A stretch of 64,000 bases of DNA, from assembly GCA_017531505.1 (NCBI GenBank), contig JAFXKX010000007.1:1-64000 (forward strand), read 5' to 3'. Both the position numbers and the translations under genes were made by a program. Source of the stretch: Clostridia bacterium. GTDB taxonomy: Bacteria > Bacillota > Clostridia > Christensenellales > Christensenellaceae. The first letter of the stretch is position 1; each line of letters begins with the position of its first letter. Under the pieces are notes generated by a model. The model ran no database searches. It was given only the letters and a program-made list of their open reading frames with translations, and was not told where the DNA came from. Shown in pieces: positions 17,268 through 24,767 of this stretch.

Positions 17268-18548
17268 TTAGCGTTGATTGCTTTCCAGCAAAATATGCAA
17301 ACCCAATTTACGAAGGTATTTAAAAAACATATATTCCAATTTGGCTTCTTTGATATCACGTGTAAAATTGATATACAAGGTATTCCCATAAGTCAGCACT
17401 GCGCAATTATTGTGCTGCTGAACTTGTGCACCCAATACAAAGTCACAACGGTTGACATACCGATGCATCTCTTCCGGCAGCTGTATTCTGCCCAGATTCG
17501 ATATCGTGAGGCAGGCCTTACTTTCCCCCACCAGATTATACACCATCTTCATGGCGATATTTTTAATAAACAGCGGCAGTACTTTGACCAACGCTATCTG
17601 CTCGGTACGGACATTCGTTGTAATGCGTGCCTGCATACGTTTTGGCGTTATCTCCAACCCGGCCTGATGGTGTACAATGCGCACCACTTCCTCCAATGTA
17701 TAGTCTCCCAAAGCAGGATCTATACCGGTCGTATAAAACAGCACAAAATTACGCAGCGACTTACTCGGGAACAACCTCCGTAAATTGACCGGCACCAATA
17801 CTTTTACAGATCTTCTGTTCCATCGATAGGGATGATCCTTCTTCTGCAATTCCAGAATAGACATGATCATAGCCGCTGTCAGAAATTCCGTTACTGTCGC
17901 CCCATACCGATGCGCCATCTCATAAACAGCATCCGCCTTCAATATTCCTGTCGTTATGTGCAAAAAGCCGTCTTCTTCCCGCAGTCCGCGTATCCGATAT
18001 GCAGATGGTTCCCGCCTGCTGGCTTTGATGTTTCCGCAATATTTGACAAAACTGTCTTCCAGTTCTTCCGGATCCGGATGCTGTGCACAATCCAGCACAC
18101 CGTCCGTACAGGGTACAGATTCCCCATATCGCTGCCGAATATATTCTGCGACCAGTGTTTTCAGGAAAATCAGCCCGCCATTGCCATCGGTCAATGCATG
18201 ATACAGTTCTACCGCTATGCGATTTTCATAATACAGCACCCTGATCGCACACTTACGGATATCCGAAAAGCGCATCCGCGACAACGGACACCAGATGTCT
18301 TGTTGTACTGCCGGGATTTGTTCTGTTTCCTCAAGATAATACCAGAACAGGCCTCGGCGCAGCCGTACACCAATCGACGGAAACCGCGGCAAAACCTTCT
18401 CCACTGCCTGCTGCAGGATCACTGGATCTATGGGATCACACAGCGTTGCCGATATGCGAAACATATTGTTCCAATTACGGCGCCGTGCTGCAGGATATAT
18501 TTTTGCAGCATTATCCAGCCGCAGCCAGCGCAACTCTTTTTTCCCCAT
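17268..18548 (-). CDS. Alcohol acetyltransferase / condensation-domain-like acyltransferase
   Basis: A 426-residue protein of the CoA-dependent acyltransferase superfamily. The catalytic HxxxDG motif appears as YHALTDGNGG near residue 143, and the second half has the expected VPVNLRRLFPS motif near residue 255 and a C-terminal LGAQVQQHNN strand. Such enzymes esterify alcohols or lipid hydroxyls with acyl-CoA. The substrate is unknown. Operon partner is a DUF6320 membrane protein, so the product may be a membrane or cell-surface lipid. AGGAGG stands about ten bases before the start, with a TATAAT box further upstream. Confidence 0.75.
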   Translation of the reverse strand: MGKKELRWLRLDNAAKIYPAARRRNWNNMFRISATLCDPIDPVILQQAVEKVLPRFPSIGVRLRRGLFWYYLEETEQIPAVQQDIWCPLSRMRFSDIRKCAIRVLYYENRIAVELYHALTDGNGGLIFLKTLVAEYIRQRYGESVPCTDGVLDCAQHPDPEELEDSFVKYCGNIKASRREPSAYRIRGLREEDGFLHITTGILKADAVYEMAHRYGATVTEFLTAAMIMSILELQKKDHPYRWNRRSVKVLVPVNLRRLFPSKSLRNFVLFYTTGIDPALGDYTLEEVVRIVHHQAGLEITPKRMQARITTNVRTEQIALVKVLPLFIKNIAMKMVYNLVGESKACLTISNLGRIQLPEEMHRYVNRCDFVLGAQVQQHNNCAVLTYGNTLYINFTRDIKEAKLEYMFFKYLRKLGLHILLESNQR

Positions 18549-18630
18549 ACATTCACCGCCTCCTTTCCTGATTTATGTATACAGTATCTATTATACAAAA
18601 AAACAATAAACAAACAATGTTGTTTCAAAA

Positions 18631-18665
18631 AAAGAAGCATTGCAGTAATACAATGCTTCTTTTTT
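18631..18665 (-). terminator. Terminator of kinase-like gene
   Basis: AAAGAAGCATTG (18631-18642) pairs with CAATGCTTCTTT (18651-18662); on the minus strand it follows the stop of the kinase-like gene and ends in a T-run. Confidence 0.85.
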
Positions 18666-19728
18666 ATACTCGCAATATCAGGTCACAGCACTGCGACACT
18701 TTACAGGCCGCAAAATACGCTTCTTCCATCGGGATCCACTTTTCTTCAAAATCCACATACCATTCCGGACCGTTCCGCTGCAAAATACGTTGTTTTTGTT
18801 CCGCCGGTGCCAGTTCCAAGAACACGTGCAGATCATACGGATCCCGGAAATACGGATGCATACTGTACGATCCTTCTATCACAGTCAGTGGACACAATTT
18901 TTGTGTTACCTTCGCACCGTAATCCCCTACAGAGCAATCAAACGGGGCATAGGTGATGCTATCCTCCTGCAAATGCGATGCCACCTGCTCCATAAACCGT
19001 TCATAATGGATATTGCCGCCTGCCTGTGCGTAACGTGCTTCCGTGCGCAATTCCATCGGCAAAAAGAAATCGTCCATGTGGATCACACAGCAATCCGCAC
19101 CGTACAGCGCTGCCAAACGCGAAGCCAGCGTCGTTTTGCCGGATGCCGCTCTGCCTTCTATGGCAAGGCAGACTCTCTCTTGCTGCATCTGCAATGCATC
19201 GATTTTTTTCATCAGCGGCAGCATACGCATCCAACGTCTGTCGATCACGCGATATGCCGGCTGATACGCCGCACGATACTGTTCACTATGGCGCACAGCA
19301 GGATATCCGGCAGCAGCATATGCCTGCAAATACGCCGCAAGTTCTGCCGCATCAAATCCAAACACACCTGCTTCTGCCTGTTCACGGATGCACTCCAGTT
19401 TTGCAAGCAATCCTTCCTTTGTGCCTCTCGGCTGATTTGCAGACGCGATAAACAATCTCGCTGCCTGTGCAGGCGTGATCCTTTCGGCATCCAGTGCTGC
19501 CAATTGCAGCCGTATCATCCCGCCGCCAATGTCTTCTATAAGCGGCGTATCTGCATCCTGCACGGTCGCCGCATATTCTTCTGCCAGATATGCCTTACAG
19601 GTCTCAACATCGCCGATCATATGCCCGCCGCCGAATTCGCTCTGGTATGCCAGTTTTACAGCATCCTGCGGCTGCATGGCAGAATAACGGAGTGCATGCA
19701 CCTCCAGCAATTTACCAAACTCAGTCAT
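18664..19728 (-). CDS. Two-domain protein with C-terminal uridine-kinase-like P-loop domain
   Basis: 354 residues. The N-terminal ~170 residues (starting EVHALRYSAMQPQDAVKLAYQ, with GGGHMIGD near residue 36) are a helical domain I do not recognise. The C-terminal part is a uridine kinase/phosphoribulokinase-like domain: Walker A EGRAASGKTT near residue 190, HMDDFFLP near residue 219 and VIEGSYS near residue 290. It likely phosphorylates a small metabolite with ATP. It overlaps the end of the ECF S-component gene by eight bases, which suggests translational coupling and a transported substrate as the phosphate acceptor (inference). Confidence 0.75.
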   Translation of the reverse strand: MTEFGKLLEVHALRYSAMQPQDAVKLAYQSEFGGGHMIGDVETCKAYLAEEYAATVQDADTPLIEDIGGGMIRLQLAALDAERITPAQAARLFIASANQPRGTKEGLLAKLECIREQAEAGVFGFDAAELAAYLQAYAAAGYPAVRHSEQYRAAYQPAYRVIDRRWMRMLPLMKKIDALQMQQERVCLAIEGRAASGKTTLASRLAALYGADCCVIHMDDFFLPMELRTEARYAQAGGNIHYERFMEQVASHLQEDSITYAPFDCSVGDYGAKVTQKLCPLTVIEGSYSMHPYFRDPYDLHVFLELAPAEQKQRILQRNGPEWYVDFEEKWIPMEEAYFAACKVSQCCDLILRV

Positions 19729-20251
19729 TTGTCATCAGGTTTGCTTTCTTCAGAGCGATCACTACCAACGGTACCACAATCAGATGACAGATAATACCCG
19801 GCACCGCCTCAATAAATGCACCGCTGAGGAACATCGCAAAGGAGAATTCGCTTCCGGCCAGACCGGCAATGATATAGCGTGCAACGCCCCATACCACTCT
19901 GCCCAACAACATTGCAGACACCAGAGAGATGTACATACAGCCGATATTTTTAGGCAGCTTTTTGTACAGCAGCCCTGCTACCAGACCGTATACCGTCATT
20001 TCGGCTGCCATAGCAATACCCATAGGCATAGGCGGCATCTGGAATATCATATAGCGCAGGAACGGTGCAATAAAGCCAACCGCAGCACCCCAATACCCGC
20101 CGCAGACAAATCCGCAGATCAATACCGGGATATGCATGGGAGACAATGCGCTGCCGATCTCAGGGATCTGCCCGGTCAAGAAAGGCAATACAAGGCACAA
20201 TGCCAAAAACATCGCCGACAACACCAAACGCTTAGTAACTTTAGATCTCAT
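19721..20251 (-). CDS. ECF transporter S-component
   Basis: A 176-residue membrane protein with five to six hydrophobic helices, starting with the RSKVTKRLVLSAMFLALC segment typical of substrate-binding S-components (ECF_trnsprt). It captures a vitamin or related small molecule at the membrane and works with a shared EcfAAT energising module, which is not in the window. The SPMHIPVLICGFVCGGYWGAA stretch is the usual loop region. The ligand is unknown; the overlapping kinase-like gene points to a substrate that is trapped by phosphorylation. AGACGGAGGATAATATTTT precedes the start, and a terminator-like hairpin lies just upstream in the leader. Confidence 0.88.
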   Translation of the reverse strand: MRSKVTKRLVLSAMFLALCLVLPFLTGQIPEIGSALSPMHIPVLICGFVCGGYWGAAVGFIAPFLRYMIFQMPPMPMGIAMAAEMTVYGLVAGLLYKKLPKNIGCMYISLVSAMLLGRVVWGVARYIIAGLAGSEFSFAMFLSGAFIEAVPGIICHLIVVPLVVIALKKANLMTND

Positions 20252-20277
20252 AAAATATTATCCTCCGTCTCTTTCTA

Positions 20278-20322
20278 AATAAAAAGGAAGACCCCGCATT
20301 CTTCTGAACGCAGACATCTTCC
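20278..20322 (-). terminator. Terminator hairpin in ECF S-component leader (possible attenuator)
   Basis: On the minus strand GGAAGA...CTGCGTTC-AGAA-GAATGCGG...TCTTCC forms a long stem with a T-run, ending about 27 bases before the S-component start. A good promoter lies ~110 bases further upstream, so the hairpin sits in an mRNA leader. It could be an attenuator under a riboswitch or leader RNA, or simply the degV terminator. Confidence 0.6.
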
Positions 20323-20410
20323 TGATATCCGTTAAAATAAATCACCATTATATAGTTTTATCACAACAGCTTCTGCCACAATGTGATCTTCTGATCACCA
20401 TTACGTTAAT

Positions 20411-20439
20411 ATTTTAGCATATTACATCGTGTCTGTCTA
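20411..20439 (-). promoter_or_regulatory. Sigma-A promoter upstream of ECF leader
   Basis: On the minus strand TAGACA (20434-20439), 17-base spacer, TAAAAT (20411-20416), in the gap between degV and the S-component gene. It would give a leader of about 150 bases. Confidence 0.6.
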
Positions 20440-20456
20440 CCAATTTTTGCAATAAC

Positions 20457-21332
20457 TCATCTGTGTTTTCCCAGATAGAACAACGCGATAACTCCGGGGC
20501 CGGTGTGGGCACCGATAACGGGTCCAACATTGTTATAAATGATCTCACGGATTCCAGACCACTTTTCGCGTATCATATCGCCCAACGCTTTGGCTTCCTT
20601 CTCACAATCGCCATGGCTGATAAATACCGACTGGCCCTCGGGCGCTTCTATCGTTTTGCCCATATTTTCAAACATCGTCCGGATCGAAGCTTTTCGGCCG
20701 CGCACTTTACTGACGGCCGCCAGTTTCCCCTGATCATCCACATGCATAACCGGCTTGATATTCAATATATTTCCCACCAATGCAGACGCCGCCGATACGC
20801 GGCCACCTTTGCGCAGCTGAGACAAATCTTCCACCGTAAACCAATGGCATACTTTCAATTTGATCTCTTCAGCATATTTCTTTACTTCTTCTATGGTCTT
20901 ACCCAGTCTCTTTTGCAGCACCGATAAGTATACTAGCAAACCCTGCCCCATTGACGCACACAAACTGTCTACTGTCATAATTCTCCGCGCAGGATACTTT
21001 TCCTGCAGTTCTCTGGCTGCCGCGGCGCCTGCACTGTAAGTACCGCTGAGTCCCGAAGAAAATCCAATATACAATATATCTTTTCCCTGCTGCAGAAGAG
21101 GTTCCATTGCATCTGTAAACGCCTGTGTATTTACCGCCGAAGTAAATACTTTCTTCCCTTCACGGATCTTATCGTAAAAGGTTTTTGCTGTGATCTCCCG
21201 CTCATCCGGATAGTTTTTGTAAGTATCTTCTTCCACCGTTACCGAAAGAGGCAGTACTTCCAATTCCAGCTGTTCGACCATTGCACCTGTCAGATCACAA
21301 GAGGAATCGGTCAATATCACGAAGTTATGCAT
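20457..21332 (-). CDS. DegV family fatty-acid-binding protein
   Basis: A 291-residue member of the DegV family, which binds fatty acids (as FakB in the fatty-acid kinase system) in the cytoplasm. Seen: ILTDSSCDLT at the N-terminus, TSAVNTQAF, GFSSGLSGTY near residue 95, and GPVIGAHTGPG near the end. The ATG at 21332 is chosen because GGAGTGAGG lies upstream and the protein then begins at the conserved TDSS region; a 20-residue extension is possible but unlikely. It has no FakA partner in the window. Confidence 0.92.
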   Translation of the reverse strand: MHNFVILTDSSCDLTGAMVEQLELEVLPLSVTVEEDTYKNYPDEREITAKTFYDKIREGKKVFTSAVNTQAFTDAMEPLLQQGKDILYIGFSSGLSGTYSAGAAAARELQEKYPARRIMTVDSLCASMGQGLLVYLSVLQKRLGKTIEEVKKYAEEIKLKVCHWFTVEDLSQLRKGGRVSAASALVGNILNIKPVMHVDDQGKLAAVSKVRGRKASIRTMFENMGKTIEAPEGQSVFISHGDCEKEAKALGDMIREKWSGIREIIYNNVGPVIGAHTGPGVIALFYLGKHR

Positions 21333-21431
21333 TTTCACATACCTCACTCCAAACTTAATTACGGAGTTCAGTATAGCATATGCTTTTTTCAATTGCTATC
21401 ATTGCACCACACTGTTTCCATTTTCTTTACA

Positions 21432-22781
21432 TTATGCACGTATGGCATCATATTCCTTGACCAGACTATTCCAGACGGCCGGACCTACAATTTCACTTTG
21501 CGGAAATCCCAGATGCCGCTGAAATGCATACAATGCCTCCAACGTCATCTGCCCAAAGTACCCCGTCTCCTTCGTGGGCGGGATATCCGGATACACTTCC
21601 GACAAGCGTATCAGATACCGCTGCAGCAGACGTACGTTCTCCCCTTCCATTCCCGGCTGCATGAATCCCGGGAACAGGACACCTGCCCCGTCGTAATAGG
21701 TATCCGGGATCGCCGCATTGATTTCACGATAGACTCTTACCATGCGGTTCCATGTCTGCCGGTCGATTCGTCCGCTGACCGGCAGTTCGTAATACGATTG
21801 AAACATACGTATTGCCTCTTCTGTTTCCGGACCGTAATATCCATCGATGGCCACCGTTTCCAATCCCGGGATAAAATACCCGATCACCGCCAAATAATAC
21901 TGCACCGTACGCATTTCCACACTGTTGCTGCCCGGCTGCAGCGAGGGCAGTACGACCGGGTCGATATCTTCCGGGCGGAGCGCCTCTGCATTCAGTTCAC
22001 CCAGACGCCTCACGCCATTGTATATCTGTTTGACCTTGTACCAGGTCGCTTTGCCTACGATTCCATCCTGCGCCAGTTGGAATATCTGTTGAAAACTGCG
22101 TACAGCCTGCTCTGTATCTGCGCCAAACACTCCGTTTACCCGCTCTATCACAGGGATAGCGGGATAATTCTCCCGAATACGATTCAGCTGACCTTGCAGG
22201 ATACGGATATCATTGCTGCGCATCCCTTGCCGCAAAGGCAGACCCGGATAAGACTGTTCTATATTTTGTATGGGTGCATCAAAACGAATATCGATGTTAT
22301 CTCCATAGTAATACTGCAATATTTCATACGGTGTATAACCCGCCTCCGCCAACGGGACCGTCCCCCATTGCGATAATCCCGGACAAGTACTTGTGGTCCC
22401 GTTGCAATACTGCGTAAACAACGGCTGGATACTGCCCTGCCTCTGTACATAATCATTGAACAATTCGTCTGCAATGCGGCTGATATTTTCAAAAATATCT
22501 CTGCCCGGGACATAGGCCTGATCAAACTGAGTGGAGTTTGTAATATCAAAATCATAGCCGCGGGACGGGTACCATTCGGTATATATCCGATTCAATGCAT
22601 ATGTCACCTGTGCATAAATGTTTGCCCGAATGGCACTTTCCGGCCAGGTCGGATAAATCTCACTGGACGCTACATTTTTAATATACTCCACAAACGGCAC
22701 TTCCACATTTTCTGCCGCAGAATCCGGTCTGCCCAAATGTACTTTGATCGTTTCCGGAATGTTAGGGTATCCGTATTGCAT
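21432..22781 (-). CDS. SpoIID-like domain protein with three peptidoglycan-binding repeats
   Basis: 449 residues. The N-terminal ~170 residues resemble the SpoIID/LytB fold (VEYIKNVASSEIYPTWPESA, then a helix and a YNGTTSTCPGLSQWG-type segment). Three putative PG-binding-1 repeats follow, at about 190-260, 280-350 and 370-445, each with a LQxxL... GxFGxxTxxAVxxFQ pattern. No signal peptide or membrane anchor is visible, so it probably stays in the mother cell or is exported by another route. It is nine bases after the partner gene at 22791, with AGGAGG upstream. A role in spore cortex or coat is inference. Confidence 0.8.
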   Translation of the reverse strand: MQYGYPNIPETIKVHLGRPDSAAENVEVPFVEYIKNVASSEIYPTWPESAIRANIYAQVTYALNRIYTEWYPSRGYDFDITNSTQFDQAYVPGRDIFENISRIADELFNDYVQRQGSIQPLFTQYCNGTTSTCPGLSQWGTVPLAEAGYTPYEILQYYYGDNIDIRFDAPIQNIEQSYPGLPLRQGMRSNDIRILQGQLNRIRENYPAIPVIERVNGVFGADTEQAVRSFQQIFQLAQDGIVGKATWYKVKQIYNGVRRLGELNAEALRPEDIDPVVLPSLQPGSNSVEMRTVQYYLAVIGYFIPGLETVAIDGYYGPETEEAIRMFQSYYELPVSGRIDRQTWNRMVRVYREINAAIPDTYYDGAGVLFPGFMQPGMEGENVRLLQRYLIRLSEVYPDIPPTKETGYFGQMTLEALYAFQRHLGFPQSEIVGPAVWNSLVKEYDAIRA

Positions 22782-22790
22782 ACCTGCCTC

Positions 22791-23285
22791 CTATTCCTGC
22801 GGCAGCGGCGCCTGCCGCACATTATATTCCATAATTCTTCGCCCGCCGGGTGCAGCACCTTTGGGCAGCATCTCCATAGGCTGCAGCGCCACAACCCTTT
22901 CAAAGATACTGACATTTCTCACGATCACTTCTGTATAATCCGGATGACTCAGGCGAATATCGTACGTAGCATAAGGCTGCATCTGTCCGGGGTCCTGAGA
23001 AAGCGCTGCCGGGGAAGTCGGCAATGCAACGGGCTGTGTCAGTCCGGAAACATCTGTCACCTGTGTATCAAACACATACATTCCCCTTGCAAACTGTTTC
23101 GACACCTCCACCTGTACGCCGGGGATAGGGAACCCTTGCTGTCCGGCATAGACCTGCGCCTTCAGATATCCTTCTGCCGGATATTTCCTACGGAATACTT
23201 CATAAGTATCCTCGGCTGAACCGGCCTTCCGATCCGTCGTATCGGTATTCAGTGTATAGATCTTTGTTCGGTCTGAGATCTGCAT
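22791..23285 (-). CDS. Carboxypeptidase-regulatory-like domain protein
   Basis: 164 residues. The central part (YLKAQVYAGQQGFPIPGVQV..., residues ~40-125) has the beta-sandwich pattern of carboxypeptidase regulatory-like domains, with a YDIRLSHPDYTEVIVRNV strand. Flanks are low in structure. No signal peptide is visible. The gene is the first of a two-gene operon with the SpoIID/peptidoglycan-binding protein, so the two products probably work together. ATG at 23285 is chosen because AGGAGGT stands directly upstream. Confidence 0.72.
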   Translation of the reverse strand: MQISDRTKIYTLNTDTTDRKAGSAEDTYEVFRRKYPAEGYLKAQVYAGQQGFPIPGVQVEVSKQFARGMYVFDTQVTDVSGLTQPVALPTSPAALSQDPGQMQPYATYDIRLSHPDYTEVIVRNVSIFERVVALQPMEMLPKGAAPGGRRIMEYNVRQAPLPQE

Positions 23286-23344
23286 ACTACCTCCTAAAGA
23301 CATTCTTCGGCATCAGTATATGTATGACCGTTTTTTTGCAGAAC

Positions 23345-23378
23345 AAAAAAAAGCGCATGCCAAAAGGCATACGCTTTT
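23345..23378 (-). terminator. Terminator of ridA
   Basis: A stem of about 12 bp with one mismatch (23349-23361 with 23366-23378) and loop AAAA; on the minus strand it is followed by eight T. Confidence 0.85.
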
Positions 23379-23390
23379 CTGTTTTCCGGT

Positions 23391-23765
23391 TTATTTCAAC
23401 TCAGCAATTACTTCTACTTCCACCTTGACGCCTTTGGGCAGATCTTTTACTGCCACGCAGGAACGTGCCGGCTTATTGACAAAGTACTGTTCATAGATGC
23501 TGTTGAATTTTGCAAAATCCGCCATATCTGCCAGGAAGCAAGTCGTCTTTACGGCGGTTTCAAATCCTGCACCGGCCGCCTCCAATACCGCCTGCAGATT
23601 TTTCATGACCTGCTCGGTCTGGCACATTACGCAGCCTTCACGGATCTCACCGGTTTCGGGAACGATCGGGATCTGTCCGGAAGTAAATACATAGTTACCT
23701 GTAACAATAGCCTGAGAATAAGGCCCGATTGCTGCGGGCGCCTTATCGGTAGAAATCACTTTCAT
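23391..23765 (-). CDS. ridA: RidA family 2-iminobutanoate/2-iminopropanoate deaminase
   Basis: Hydrolyses reactive enamine/imine intermediates released by PLP enzymes such as threonine dehydratase. 124 residues, the usual family length. Seen: APAAIGPYSQAI near the N-terminus, VFTSGQIP near residue 29, and the substrate-carboxylate Arg in PARSCVAVKDLPKG near residue 104. AAGGAG precedes the start. It is a single-gene unit with a terminator. Confidence 0.95.
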   Translation of the reverse strand: MKVISTDKAPAAIGPYSQAIVTGNYVFTSGQIPIVPETGEIREGCVMCQTEQVMKNLQAVLEAAGAGFETAVKTTCFLADMADFAKFNSIYEQYFVNKPARSCVAVKDLPKGVKVEVEVIAELK

Positions 23766-23815
23766 AACTGTAAACTCCTTTATGGATATATCGTCTTATT
23801 CAGTATAACACAGAA

Positions 23816-24757
23816 TCAAAAGAATGTGGCTACTTCCTGCTCGGGTTTTTGTGCCGGTGTTACTGTCAGTATCCGCAGCATAGGACTGCGGCTGCCGTCA
23901 CGTCTGTTAAACTCGATCTCGATCGCTGCCGTAACCGTGATCCAGTCGCGCATATGCAGGCTCTCGGCGCCTTTCCACTTACAGGGGAAGGGCATATACT
24001 CTATGTCGTCCACACAGCAAGTCATGACATGTCTGCCCAGATAGAAGGTATTGCGCGGCTGCTTGCGGGCAAAGGCAACGATACCCTTGAAGCAAACTTT
24101 CTTGCCCGAATATTTCACCAGATCTTCTACAATATCCCGATACCATACGGCATAGTCTTCGTCTTTGACCTCGATAATCGGTGCATTGATGTCAAAGGGC
24201 AGGGGATCTTCCATCTCGTCACGCTCGATCTCGCCATTTTCATATTCATAAATGATATTGGTACGGCGATTGCTTCCGCGGACGATCTTATGGAGCTGCA
24301 TCTTATCTGTCGTATCGGTACAACGGTTAAATACCACCAGCTCACACCCCTGCAGTTTATCCACTACCAGACTGCGCATATTGGTATTGTAATTCAAAAA
24401 GGTCGATGCATCTGCAAACATCACTTCCTGATAGATCGCCCAGTTTTCCGGCAGACGTTCCATCAGATCTTTGACCTGTGTCATGCCGTTGTGTTCAATC
24501 ATAACACGGTCGATATCCAGTTTACGCTCCAATTCGGAAAGCATTGCCGGAGACAGATCGTTGATATCCTCACACACGTGGATATATACGCCCTCATCCG
24601 CAAACTTTTCCTTATGGTATTCTTCTTCGCCCTCTTCACAGACAATCAGCAGCGTGGTTTCGCCCTCGCTGAAATTATCATCTTCCAAGGTTTCCTGTAT
24701 AAATTTCGTTTTTCCGGATTCCAAAAAACCGGTAAACAAATAAATAGGTATCTGCAT
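23816..24757 (-). CDS. COG0523-like GTPase
   Basis: A 313-residue P-loop GTPase of the CobW/COG0523 type. Walker A is GFLESGKTKF near residue 9, followed by a VFNRCTDT segment resembling the guanine-specificity loop. The C-terminal ~110 residues (from VKDEDYAVWYRDIV) resemble the beta-rich domain of TIGR03943-type proteins (KVCFKGIVAFARK, WITVTAAIEIEF). It lacks the GCICC metal motif of its neighbour. It starts ten bases after the His-rich COG0523 gene stop, with GAGGGG upstream, so both form one operon. A metal-chaperone accessory role is inference. Confidence 0.78.
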   Translation of the reverse strand: MQIPIYLFTGFLESGKTKFIQETLEDDNFSEGETTLLIVCEEGEEEYHKEKFADEGVYIHVCEDINDLSPAMLSELERKLDIDRVMIEHNGMTQVKDLMERLPENWAIYQEVMFADASTFLNYNTNMRSLVVDKLQGCELVVFNRCTDTTDKMQLHKIVRGSNRRTNIIYEYENGEIERDEMEDPLPFDINAPIIEVKDEDYAVWYRDIVEDLVKYSGKKVCFKGIVAFARKQPRNTFYLGRHVMTCCVDDIEYMPFPCKWKGAESLHMRDWITVTAAIEIEFNRRDGSRSPMLRILTVTPAQKPEQEVATFF

Positions 24758-24767
24758 GGTTATCCCC

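Noticed and set aside
20278..20322. Ordinary degV terminator only
   Set aside because: Not ruled out, but a promoter lies between degV and the hairpin, so the hairpin is also inside the S-component leader; kept as a candidate attenuator.
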